DNA of 64,000 nucleotides, taken from positions 1 through 64,000 of the forward strand of contig SCQL01000004.1 of assembly GCA_004299235.1 (NCBI GenBank), in the 5' to 3' direction. This DNA comes from a bacterium. GTDB taxonomy: Bacteria > Chloroflexota > Dormibacteria > Dormibacterales > Dormibacteraceae. Shown here piece by piece: positions 41,752 through 50,027 of this stretch. Under the pieces are notes generated by a model that saw only the letters and a program-made list of their open reading frames with translations, did no database searches and had not been told where the DNA came from. A program made the position numbers and the translations under genes. Position 1 is the first letter of the stretch; every line of letters starts with the position of its first letter.

Positions 41752-43475
41752 CCGAGCCGCCGGCGGCCGGCGGCGGTGCGGCGTACGGCAGGCTGCTGGC
41801 ACGGATCAGGGGCGGGAGCAGCCTGCCGGCGCTGCTCCTCCTGCCGCTATTGCTCGTGTTGATCGGGTACCCGCTGTTTCTCCTCGTGACGATGGCGTTC
41901 AACACGGGCGACCCGGAGCAGATCCCCGTTGTCCAATTCGGCCTCGGGGGCTTTCCGGAGGTGCTCCAGCATCTGAACTGGGTCGCCAACAGCCTGCTGG
42001 TCTCGGTGTCGGCGATGCTGCTGGCGACCGGGATCGCGGTAGTGCTGGCCTGGATCCTCTACCGGACCACCGTGCCTGGGCGCCGGGTCTTCGAGGTCCT
42101 GGTCGCCATCCCGTACCCGATCGGCCCCCTGGTCGGTGCGCTGGCCTGGAGCGAGCTCGGCTCGCCCCGTGCCGGCCTCCTCAATCAGATCTTCACCAGC
42201 CTCACCGGGCAGCACGTCACTCTGGTCAACACCTACAGCGTGGCCGGCATCGTCTTCGTGATGGCCATCTTCGAGGCCCCGGTCGCCGTGCTCATGATCG
42301 GCGCGGCGATGCGGCGCATGGACCCTTCCCTGGAAGAGTGCTCGATGATCCTGGGCGCCGGCAACGCTCGTACGGCGCTCCGCATCACCCTGCCGCTGAT
42401 GCTGCCGGCCATCCTGTCCGCCGCATTGTTTCTATTCGCCTCGATGATGGGCGCCTTCGCCATCCCCACCATACTCGGGGCCAACTCGCGCTTCTACGTC
42501 GCGACCACCGCCATCTACATGCTGTTCCAGGGCTATCCGCCCGACTATCCCCTCGCGGCCGCCTTGGGAGTGGTGATGATCGCCATCACGGTGCTGGCGG
42601 TGCTCCTCTACGGCCGTGCCGTCCGCGGCCGGTCGTACGCCGTGATCTCGGGCCGCACGTACCGGCCGCGGCCGATCGACATGCGGGGCTGGACGCCGTT
42701 TCTGTTCCTGTTCGAGTGCCTCTACGTCCTGATCGCGCTGGTCCTGCCGCTCGGCGTTCTCATCCTCGCCTCTTTTCAGCATTCGAGTGAGCTGTCACTC
42801 GCGGCATCGAGCTGGACGCTGCAGAACTACCACTACGTCCTGATCGATTTTCCGACCACCCGTGAGGCGATCGTCAACAGCCTGATCCTGGGCGTCGGCA
42901 CGGGCACCCTCGGGGTGGCGCTGGCGACCGTCATCGCCTGGGTCGTGTATCGCACCCGCGGCCGCGGCCGCGGGTTGCTCGAGCAGGTCACCATGGCTCC
43001 GCAGGCCATGCCCAGGCTGATCCTCGCCGTCGGTCTGCTCTGGATGGTGCTGACCCTCCCGATCAACATCTACGGGACCATCTTCGCCGTCTTGCTCGCC
43101 TACGTGATCGTCTTCCTCCCGCTGGCGTTCCGGACCCTGAGCGGGGTGGTCGTGCAGATCGATCGCTCGCTTGAGGAGGCATCGCGGGTGGTCGGGGCGG
43201 GCTGGCTGCGCACCATGGCCTCGATCAACCTCCCGCTGCTCCGTTCCGGTTTGCTGGCGGCCTGGGTGCTGCTCTTTATGATCTCGGTGCGCGAAGTCAG
43301 CGCCTCGCTGTTTCTATCGGGCGCCTCGACTCGAGTGCTGGGCCCGGCAATCTTCAACTTCTGGGATTCCGGCGGCCTTCCCAGGGTCAGCGCGCTGGCT
43401 GTTGTTCAGGCCGCGATCGTCCTGGTGGCTCTATTGGTGGTGCGCCGGGTGACCCGAGAGGAGATGAGCGCATGA
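41727..43475 (+). CDS. ABC importer permease with two fused transmembrane domains
   Basis: About 582 aa with about 12 membrane segments, built of two homologous permease halves. EAA-type coupling loops are seen twice, EECSMILGAGNARTALRITLPLMLPA in the first half and EEASRVVGAGWLRTMASINLPLLRSG in the second. This double-length form is known for AfuB/FbpB-type importers. No good start follows the binding-protein stop; GTG 41727 (VESHLGPLAEPP), overlapping by 25 bp, is the best in-frame choice. The next gene is a crotonase, not the ATPase, which comes one gene later. Confidence 0.85.
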   Translation: MESHLGPLAEPPAAGGGAAYGRLLARIRGGSSLPALLLLPLLLVLIGYPLFLLVTMAFNTGDPEQIPVVQFGLGGFPEVLQHLNWVANSLLVSVSAMLLATGIAVVLAWILYRTTVPGRRVFEVLVAIPYPIGPLVGALAWSELGSPRAGLLNQIFTSLTGQHVTLVNTYSVAGIVFVMAIFEAPVAVLMIGAAMRRMDPSLEECSMILGAGNARTALRITLPLMLPAILSAALFLFASMMGAFAIPTILGANSRFYVATTAIYMLFQGYPPDYPLAAALGVVMIAITVLAVLLYGRAVRGRSYAVISGRTYRPRPIDMRGWTPFLFLFECLYVLIALVLPLGVLILASFQHSSELSLAASSWTLQNYHYVLIDFPTTREAIVNSLILGVGTGTLGVALATVIAWVVYRTRGRGRGLLEQVTMAPQAMPRLILAVGLLWMVLTLPINIYGTIFAVLLAYVIVFLPLAFRTLSGVVVQIDRSLEEASRVVGAGWLRTMASINLPLLRSGLLAAWVLLFMISVREVSASLFLSGASTRVLGPAIFNFWDSGGLPRVSALAVVQAAIVLVALLVVRRVTREEMSA

Positions 43476-44263
43476 GTGGGGCGAAGAACCAGTTCGTCAG
43501 GACGGAGACGGTCGGACACGTCGTGGTCGTGACCATCGATCGGCCGCCGGTCAATGCGATCAGCCAGGCGCTCGGGGAGGAGCTCGCCTCGACGTTCGAG
43601 GAGCTGGCCGGTCGCGGCGACGTCTACGTGGTCGTCCTGACGGGTGGCGATCGCTTCTTCTCCGCCGGCGTCGACATCAAGGAGCTCAACCAGGAGAACG
43701 CCAACCATCCGGCGCAGGCGGTGCCTCGCAACCAGCGCTTCGAGAGCATTTGCCGGGGCATCTCCAACCTCCGTGCCCCGGTCATCGCCGCGGTGAATGG
43801 ATATGCGCTCGGCGGCGGTTGCATGCTCCCCGTCTACTGCGATATCCGGGTCGCCGCTGAAGACGCTTCGTTCGGCCTCCCCGAGATCAACCTCGGCGGG
43901 GTGCCGGGATTCGGGATGCAGCGCCTGAGCCGGCTGATCGGCCAGGGCAAGACCAAGCTGATGGTCCTCACCGGGGACCCGATCGACGGGCGGCAGGCGT
44001 ACGGGATCGGCCTCGTGGACGTGCTCGCCGGCAGCGGCCAGGCCCTGCCGGTGGCTCTCGATCTGGCGCAGCGCATCGCCTCCAAGCCGCCGCTGTCGGT
44101 CCAGGCCTGCAAGCAGGCGATCAGCCTCGGCTCGGAGCTGCCGATCGAGCGCGCGCAGGCGATCGACCTGCTGTTCGTCGAGAAGGTGGCCGGGACCGAG
44201 GACCGGGCCGAAAGCCTGCTTGCGTTCCTCGAGAAGCGGCCGCCTCGCCTGGTCGGGCGCTGA
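43472..44263 (+). CDS. Enoyl-CoA hydratase/isomerase family protein (crotonase), paralog B
   Basis: A 263-aa crotonase nearly identical in length and sequence to the one at 28541. Shared motifs include FSAGVDIKELNxENA, VPRNQRFE, GYALGGGCM and LPEINLGGVPG. It is embedded between the permease and ATPase genes of an ABC importer, with ATGA overlap upstream, so it is made together with the transporter. This suggests the imported acid is activated to a CoA ester and processed by a pair of crotonases (with 46650). Exact chemistry unknown. Confidence 0.88.
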   Translation: MSGAKNQFVRTETVGHVVVVTIDRPPVNAISQALGEELASTFEELAGRGDVYVVVLTGGDRFFSAGVDIKELNQENANHPAQAVPRNQRFESICRGISNLRAPVIAAVNGYALGGGCMLPVYCDIRVAAEDASFGLPEINLGGVPGFGMQRLSRLIGQGKTKLMVLTGDPIDGRQAYGIGLVDVLAGSGQALPVALDLAQRIASKPPLSVQACKQAISLGSELPIERAQAIDLLFVEKVAGTEDRAESLLAFLEKRPPRLVGR

Positions 44264-44264
44264 G

Positions 44265-45440
44265 GTGGTCGAGGCGAGCCTCGCGACACCAGACGGGCAG
44301 GTCGGAGCTGCGGCGGCTGCCGGGGAGTCACAGTCGTTCATCGAAGTCCGCGACCTGGTGGCCGCGTACGGCGGTGCGCTGGCGGTGCGAGGGGTCAGGT
44401 TCAGCGTCCGCAAGGGCGAGCAGCTTTCCCTGCTCGGTCCCTCGGGCTGTGGCAAGTCGACCACGCTTCGCTGTGTCGCCGGCCTGGAGACACCGGTCTC
44501 CGGCGAGATCGTCATCGACGGGCGGGTCATCTTCTCCTCGAAGCTGGGGATCAACGTGCCCACCGAGAGGCGCGACCTCTCGATGGTCTTCCAGTCCTAT
44601 GCGATCTGGCCGCACATGACCGTGTTCGAGAACATCGCCTACGGACTCAAGGTCCGCCGCCGGGGCCGGCAGGAGACGAGACAGCGGGTCGAGGAGGTGC
44701 TGCGCATGGTCGGCATGGAGGAGTACATCGACCAACCGGCCACCAATCTCAGTGGCGGCCAGCAGCAGCGGGTCGCGCTGGCGCGGAGCTACGCCTACGT
44801 CCCCAAAGCCCTGCTCCTCGACGAGCCCCTCTCCAACCTCGATGCGCGGTTGCGCGCGCGCATGCGCGATGAGCTCAAAGAGCTGCAACGGCAATTCGGA
44901 GCCACGACCATCTTCGTCACCCACGACCAGGAGGAGGCGATGGCGATCTCCGACCGCATCGTGGTCATGAGCAAGGGCGTCATCGAGCAGGAGGGCGGTC
45001 CGATGGAGATCTACGACACCCCGCGCACGCGTTTCGTGGCGGACTTCATCGGGGCGGCGAACATCCTCGCGGGCGGCCTCGTGGAAGACCCGGCGGGGGG
45101 CCCCGGCGTCTTCACCGTGGGGGAGGCCACCATCCGTTGCGCACCTCGCCTCAAGCCGCCCAGGCGGACGGCCGAGGGCCGCCATCTGCTCGCCGTGCGC
45201 ACCGTGTACCCCGAGCTGCAACGGCGCCCGCAACCCACGCAGGAAAACCAGTGGCCGGCGCAAATCCGGCGGCGGGTGCTGCTGGGAGACACCGTCAACT
45301 ACACCGTCGATTGGCCGGGGGGAGAGCTCAAGGTCCACGGATTCCCGCGCGATCTGCTGGCGGAGGGGGAGCGCGTCTTCCTCCACATACCGGCGGAGCG
45401 AGCCTTGCCCATCGACGCCGATTTGGAGACTGCCAGCTGA
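44265..45440 (+). CDS. ABC importer ATPase (PotA/FbpC type)
   Basis: A 391-aa ATPase energising the importer encoded just upstream. Walker A GPSGCGKST, Q-loop MVFQSYAIWPHMTVFENIAYGL, signature [14 protein letters not shown], Walker B ALLLDEPLSNLD and switch FVTHDQEEAMAI. A C-terminal TOBE-like regulatory domain follows (about 280-391). GTG 44265, one base after the crotonase stop, is used; the upstream in-frame codons lie in the crotonase gene. The stop overlaps the next ATG (TGATG). Confidence 0.89.
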   Translation: MVEASLATPDGQVGAAAAAGESQSFIEVRDLVAAYGGALAVRGVRFSVRKGEQLSLLGPSGCGKSTTLRCVAGLETPVSGEIVIDGRVIFSSKLGINVPTERRDLSMVFQSYAIWPHMTVFENIAYGLKVRRRGRQETRQRVEEVLRMVGMEEYIDQPATNLSGGQQQRVALARSYAYVPKALLLDEPLSNLDARLRARMRDELKELQRQFGATTIFVTHDQEEAMAISDRIVVMSKGVIEQEGGPMEIYDTPRTRFVADFIGAANILAGGLVEDPAGGPGVFTVGEATIRCAPRLKPPRRTAEGRHLLAVRTVYPELQRRPQPTQENQWPAQIRRRVLLGDTVNYTVDWPGGELKVHGFPRDLLAEGERVFLHIPAERALPIDADLETAS

Positions 45441-46648
45441 TGAACGACCACGTTGCCGCACCGCCACCCCTGGCCGGGATACGAGTCGTGGATGTGACCC
45501 GCGCGCTCGCCGGTCCCTTCTGCACGATGCTTCTGGGCGACCAGGGGGCGGAGGTCATCAAGATCGAACAGCCCGGCGTCGGTGACACCACCCGGCACCA
45601 GGCCAACCCAAGCGTGCAGGGCGAGAACAGCGCCTTTTTGGCGGTGAACCGCAACAAGAAGAGCGTCACGCTCGATCTCCGGAAGCCCGAGGGGCAGCGG
45701 ATCGCACGCGAGCTCATCCGGCGTTCGGATGTCTTCGTCGAGAACTTCCGGCCCGGCAAGGCGGCCGACTATGGGCTGGACAGCGAGCGGCTTCTCGCGG
45801 AGAACCCGCGTCTGATCTACTGCTCGATCTCGGGTTGGGGACCTGACGGGCCCTACGCTCACAAGGCCGGCTACGCCGCCACCGCCGAGGCGATCTCCGG
45901 ACTCATGAGCATGACTGGCGAGCGCGACGGACCGCCGGCCAAGCTCGGCGTGTCGATCATCGACAACCTGACCGGGCTCTTCGCGAAGGACGCGATCACC
46001 GCCGCCCTCTACGCTCGGGAGCGAAGCGGGCGCGGCCAGCGGGTCGATACGTCGCTGATGGAGAGCGCGACGGCCGTGCTCAGCATGGCGGCCAGCTCCT
46101 ATCTGATCGGAGGCGTGGTCGCCGGACGCTGGGGCTCCGAGCACGAGTGGAACACGCCCTGGAAGGCCCTTCAGACGAAGGACGGCTGGCTCATGCTGGC
46201 CGCGGGCAGCGAGGGCACCTGGCGCCAGCTCTGTGAGGCGCTGGGCATCCCCGAGATGGCGACCGACCCTCGCTTCACGTCGATGGGCTCACGGGCTGAG
46301 CATCGGGGTGAGCTCTATACGATCCTGGAGAGGATCATCGCCACCCGGACCACCGCGGAATGGCTGGCGGTGATGGATGCGACCGGGACGGCCGCGGCTC
46401 CGGTGAACACTGTCGACGAGGTCTTCAAAGACCCTCAGGTCCTGCATCGCCAGATGCTCCTCAAGGTCAAGCACGCGACGCTGGGCGAGATCCCGCAGGT
46501 CGGCTTCGCTGAGAAGTTCTCGGACACCGCCTGCGTGATCCAGCTCCCGCCGCCGGTGCTCGGCGCACACACCGAGGAGGTCCTGCGCGAGCTGGCCGGC
46601 TGCACGCCGGAACGGATTCAGGACCTCCGTTCGCAACAGGTGATCTGA
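45440..46648 (+). CDS. Class III (CaiB/BaiF) CoA-transferase
   Basis: A 402-aa CoA-transferase. GIRVVDVTRALAGPFCTMLLGDQGAEVIKIE is the classic N-terminus, FRPGKAADYGLDSE and RLIYCSISGWGPDGPY are conserved, and the catalytic Asp is D175 in KLGVSIIDNLTG. It would move CoA from a donor such as succinyl-CoA to the imported acid. Located between the ABC ATPase and a third crotonase in the same operon. The substrate is not given by the sequence. Confidence 0.9.
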   Translation: MNDHVAAPPPLAGIRVVDVTRALAGPFCTMLLGDQGAEVIKIEQPGVGDTTRHQANPSVQGENSAFLAVNRNKKSVTLDLRKPEGQRIARELIRRSDVFVENFRPGKAADYGLDSERLLAENPRLIYCSISGWGPDGPYAHKAGYAATAEAISGLMSMTGERDGPPAKLGVSIIDNLTGLFAKDAITAALYARERSGRGQRVDTSLMESATAVLSMAASSYLIGGVVAGRWGSEHEWNTPWKALQTKDGWLMLAAGSEGTWRQLCEALGIPEMATDPRFTSMGSRAEHRGELYTILERIIATRTTAEWLAVMDATGTAAAPVNTVDEVFKDPQVLHRQMLLKVKHATLGEIPQVGFAEKFSDTACVIQLPPPVLGAHTEEVLRELAGCTPERIQDLRSQQVI

Positions 46649-46649
46649 G

Positions 46650-47363
46650 ATGGATGCTGATTGCGAGTTCGTCCGTGTCGAGAAGGCTGAGCGGCTTGCC
46701 GTCGTCACCGTGGACCGGCCCCCGGTCAACGCCATCCACAACCAGATTCGCGACGAGCTCGGCCGCGTCTTCGCCGAGATCGATGGCGCGCTTGACATCC
46801 ACGCGGTGGTGCTGACCGGCGGACCCCGCATCTTCTCGGCGGGGGTTGACATTCGCGGGTTGCGGGCGGCGGCGCCCTCCGACGCGGTGCCGCGCAACAC
46901 CCGCTACCAGGCGATCTTTCTATCGATCGCGCGCGTGCGCGCGCCCGTGATCGCGGCGGTCAACGGCTATGCGCTGGGTGGAGGCCTTGAGCTGGCGATG
47001 GCGTGCGATCTCCGGGTGGCCGCCTCCGATGCCTTCTTCGCCCTGCCGGAAATCAACCTCGGCGGTGTGCCCGGCGCCGCCGGCCCGCAACGGTTGGCCC
47101 GGCTCGTCGGGCGGGGGATGGCGACGCGGATGGTGGTCAGCGGCGAACGGGTCGACGCCGAAGAGGCGTACCGGATCGGCCTGGTCGACGAGCTCGCCGC
47201 CCCGGGCGAGGCGATCGCGCGGGCGGTCGAGCTGGCGCGCCGGATCGCCGGCCACCCGCCGCGTGCCGTCCAGGCCTGCAAGGCTGCCATCTCGCTTGGC
47301 GACGAGCTCCCGCTCGAGCGCGCTCAGGCCATCGACCGCCACCTCTTAGGCTACGCAACGTGA
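46650..47363 (+). CDS. Enoyl-CoA hydratase/isomerase family protein (crotonase)
   Basis: A 237-aa crotonase, slightly short for the family and more divergent than the 28541/43472 pair. FSAGVDIRGL and VNGYALGGGLELAMACDLRVA form the oxyanion hole; the active-site acid is in FALPEINLGGVPG, and the C-terminus is short (AQAIDRHLLGYAT). Its product may feed the following aldehyde dehydrogenase, with which it overlaps by GTGA. Confidence 0.87.
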   Translation: MDADCEFVRVEKAERLAVVTVDRPPVNAIHNQIRDELGRVFAEIDGALDIHAVVLTGGPRIFSAGVDIRGLRAAAPSDAVPRNTRYQAIFLSIARVRAPVIAAVNGYALGGGLELAMACDLRVAASDAFFALPEINLGGVPGAAGPQRLARLVGRGMATRMVVSGERVDAEEAYRIGLVDELAAPGEAIARAVELARRIAGHPPRAVQACKAAISLGDELPLERAQAIDRHLLGYAT

Positions 47364-48979
47364 CCGTCAATCCCACTCACGTCACGGGTGCCAACCTGAT
47401 CGCCGGCGAGGAACATCAGGCCGGCGCGACCACCTTCGTGGCCCATAACCCCACCACCGGCGAGCCGGGGAAGCTCAGGTTCCACGAGGCTTCGCCGGCC
47501 GAGGTTTCGCGCGCGACCGCGGCGGCAGCCGCCGCCTTCGCCATCACCAAGACCTATTCCAGCGCCCGGCTGGCGGAGATCCTGGAGGCCGTGGCCGTGG
47601 AGGTCGAGGCTCTTGGCCAGCTTCTGCTCGACACCGCCCGCGAAGAGACCGGGCTCGGCCTGGAACGCCTGGAGGGCGAGCGAGCCCGGACCTGCGGCCA
47701 GTTCCGGGCCTTCGCCGCGCTCCTCAAAGAAGGCTCATACGTCGAGGCGATCATCGATACGGCCGATGCGCCGGGTCAGCCACGGCACCCGGATCTGCGC
47801 CGCATGCTCTTTCCCATCGGGCCGGTGGCGGTTTTCGGGTCCAGCAACTTCCCGCTCGCGTTCAGCGTCCCGGGCGGGGACACCGCGTCGGCGCTCGCCG
47901 CCGGCTGTCCCGTGGTGGTCAAGGCACACCCCTCACACCCCGCCACCTCGGAGCTCTGCGCTCAAGCGATCCTGAAAGCTCTACGGGCTACGGATGCGGC
48001 GCCCGGGACCTTCTCGATGCTGCAGGGCAACAGCGTTCAGGTCGGACAGCAGCTGGTCCAGGCGCCGGAGATCAAGGCCGTGGGTTTCACCGGGTCGTTC
48101 GGTGCGGGGCGGGCGCTCTTCGACCTCGCCGCGGCGCGCGCCGAGCCGATTCCGGTCTATGCCGAAATGGGCAGCGTCAATCCGCTTTTCGTGCTGCCCT
48201 CGGCGCTGGAGGCCCGCGGAGGTGAGATCGCCGAGGGCCTGGTCGCCTCGATCACCATGGGCGCCGGCCAGTTCTGCACGAAACCGGGGCTGGTCTTCGT
48301 CGTCGATGGCGAGCCCGGACGTGCCTTTGCCGGCAGGGTGGCGGAGCTGGCGGGCCGGCAGGCCACGGGACCGCTCCTGAACCAGGGCATCTACGACCGG
48401 CTCACGCGCCAGCTCGACCATACCCTGGGGCTGCCTGGGGTCGAAGTTCTCACGGGTGGTCCCAGCACCGGCGGCGTGGGCCTGGTCTGTCCGGAAACCG
48501 TGCTCACCACGACCGCCGACGTCTTTCTGGCCACCCCGGAGCTCGTCGACGAGCACTTCGGACCGGTTGCCGTCATCGTGCGCTGCCGCTCTGTCGAGCA
48601 GATGGTGGAGGTGGCCTCGCGAATGCAGGGCAACCTGACCGCCACGCTCCATGCGACCGACGCTGATGATGACAAGGCGGCCGCGCTCCAGTCGGTGCTG
48701 CAGGAGAAGGTGGGGCGCCTGATCTGGAACGGCTATCCGACCGGGGTCGCCGTGGTTGCCGCCATGCACCATGGTGGCCCGTATCCAGCCTCAACCTTCC
48801 CCCAGCACACCTCCGTGGGGGCGACGTCGATCAAACGCTTTCAGCGTCCGGTCGCTTTCCAGAACCTTCCGGACAGGGCCTTGCCGCAAGCGCTGAACGA
48901 CGCCAACCCGCTGGGGATCCTGCGCCTCGTGAACGGCTCGTGGACCAGGGACTCGGTGGTCCGTCGAGGTGACTCCTAA
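47360..48979 (+). CDS. Aldehyde dehydrogenase, 2-oxoglutarate semialdehyde dehydrogenase-like
   Basis: A 539-aa NAD(P)-dependent aldehyde dehydrogenase. Nucleophile C306 in GAGQFCTKPG and general base E269 in YAEMGSVNP, plus FGSSNFPLAFSVPGGDTASALAAGCPVVVKAHP. The EMGSxNP, QFCTxPG and SNFPLAF variants, rather than ELGGK and GQxC, are those of 2-oxoglutarate semialdehyde dehydrogenases such as those in sugar-acid and hydroxyproline breakdown. GTG start overlaps the crotonase stop. Last gene of the operon; a possible GC hairpin (48980-49004) follows. Confidence 0.88.
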   Translation: MTVNPTHVTGANLIAGEEHQAGATTFVAHNPTTGEPGKLRFHEASPAEVSRATAAAAAAFAITKTYSSARLAEILEAVAVEVEALGQLLLDTAREETGLGLERLEGERARTCGQFRAFAALLKEGSYVEAIIDTADAPGQPRHPDLRRMLFPIGPVAVFGSSNFPLAFSVPGGDTASALAAGCPVVVKAHPSHPATSELCAQAILKALRATDAAPGTFSMLQGNSVQVGQQLVQAPEIKAVGFTGSFGAGRALFDLAAARAEPIPVYAEMGSVNPLFVLPSALEARGGEIAEGLVASITMGAGQFCTKPGLVFVVDGEPGRAFAGRVAELAGRQATGPLLNQGIYDRLTRQLDHTLGLPGVEVLTGGPSTGGVGLVCPETVLTTTADVFLATPELVDEHFGPVAVIVRCRSVEQMVEVASRMQGNLTATLHATDADDDKAAALQSVLQEKVGRLIWNGYPTGVAVVAAMHHGGPYPASTFPQHTSVGATSIKRFQRPVAFQNLPDRALPQALNDANPLGILRLVNGSWTRDSVVRRGDS

Positions 48980-49183
48980 CCGAGGCTCATCGGCAGAGCC
49001 GTCGGGAAGGTCGGGCGTTTTCGAGATCGGATCGTTGACACGCGGATGACATCAGGCCCAGCCGCCTGATCGTCCGCGATCCCCGCTTGGTCGGGTTCGC
49101 GACACCCCACCTGACCTCCTTTTCTGCTCCTGGCCGGGCCGCCGCGTCTGAAGCACCCGCACGGTGCCGGATCCAGAGAAGTC

Positions 49184-49212
49184 TTGACCCCCGCGCAGTC
49201 GAGGCCTAAGAT
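49184..49212 (+). promoter_or_regulatory. Sigma-70-type promoter before the crotonase/CoA-transferase pair
   Basis: TTGACC (49184-49189), a 17-bp spacer and TAAGAT (49207-49212) are close to consensus. They are followed 35 bp later by GTG 49248 with AAAGGAGGCG. The remaining 48980-49183 stretch shows only a weak GGCTC/GAGCC hairpin at its start, fitting the end of the previous operon. Confidence 0.65.
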
Positions 49213-49247
49213 TCCTAGATTCGTACTTACATACAAAGGAGGCGCCC

Positions 49248-50027
49248 GTGAGCGAAGAGATCATTTGCGAGGTGTCGGGAGGCGTTGCCACCGTCACCCT
49301 TAACCGCCCTCAGGTCCTGAACGCCCTCTCGCGATCGATGAAGCAGGAGCTGACCCAGACCTTCGGTCGCCTTGGCTCCGACCCCGCGGTCCAGGCGATC
49401 CTGCTGACCGGCGCCGGCGACAGGGCGTTCTCGGCCGGCAGCGACATCAAGGAGATGAGCGGCTTCAGTGCCGCCGAGGCAGAGGCGATGCTCACCGTCG
49501 AGCACGCCTGCTTCGAGAGCGTGCTGACCTGCCCCAAGCCGGTCATCACATCGGTCGCCGGCCATGCCCTCGGTGCGGGCTGCCAGCTGGCGATGTGCGG
49601 CGACATCTGCGTGGCGACCGAGGATGCGCGTTTCGGCATGCCGGAGCTCAAGTTCGGCGCCGTCAACGGGAACGAGACGGCCCTGTTCATGTATTTCGGC
49701 GGCCTCGGCCTGACCCGCCGGCTGATCCTGGGTTGCGAGGTGCTCACCGCACGCGAGGCGGCGACGTGGGGCATCGTCACGCGCGTCGTCGCGGATCGCG
49801 AAGACCTCAGGCGCGAATCCGAGCGCACCGCTCGCGAGCTGGCATCCTATCCCGGAGCTTCGTACTCCCGCCAGAAGCGGCTGATCCTGAATTGGTTGGA
49901 CCAGGGCTACTCGTCAGCGGTCAACACGAGCATCGCCGCGGCGGCCATGGCGTGGTCCGAATCGGATATCAAGCAGGCCATGGGCCAGGCCCTCGCCAAG
50001 CCTTCTCGGAGCAATGCCGGTGCCTAG
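49248..50027 (+). CDS. Enoyl-CoA hydratase/isomerase family protein (crotonase)
   Basis: A 259-aa crotonase. FSAGSDIKEMSGF and VAGHALGAGCQLAMCGDICVA give the oxyanion hole. The position usually held by active-site Glu reads FGMPELKFGAVNGNETALF, with the extended NGNE segment. It has its own promoter and overlaps a family I CoA-transferase by 14 bp. The two likely form a CoA-activation plus hydration/isomerisation module separate from the operon before it. Confidence 0.87.
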   Translation: MSEEIICEVSGGVATVTLNRPQVLNALSRSMKQELTQTFGRLGSDPAVQAILLTGAGDRAFSAGSDIKEMSGFSAAEAEAMLTVEHACFESVLTCPKPVITSVAGHALGAGCQLAMCGDICVATEDARFGMPELKFGAVNGNETALFMYFGGLGLTRRLILGCEVLTAREAATWGIVTRVVADREDLRRESERTARELASYPGASYSRQKRLILNWLDQGYSSAVNTSIAAAAMAWSESDIKQAMGQALAKPSRSNAGA

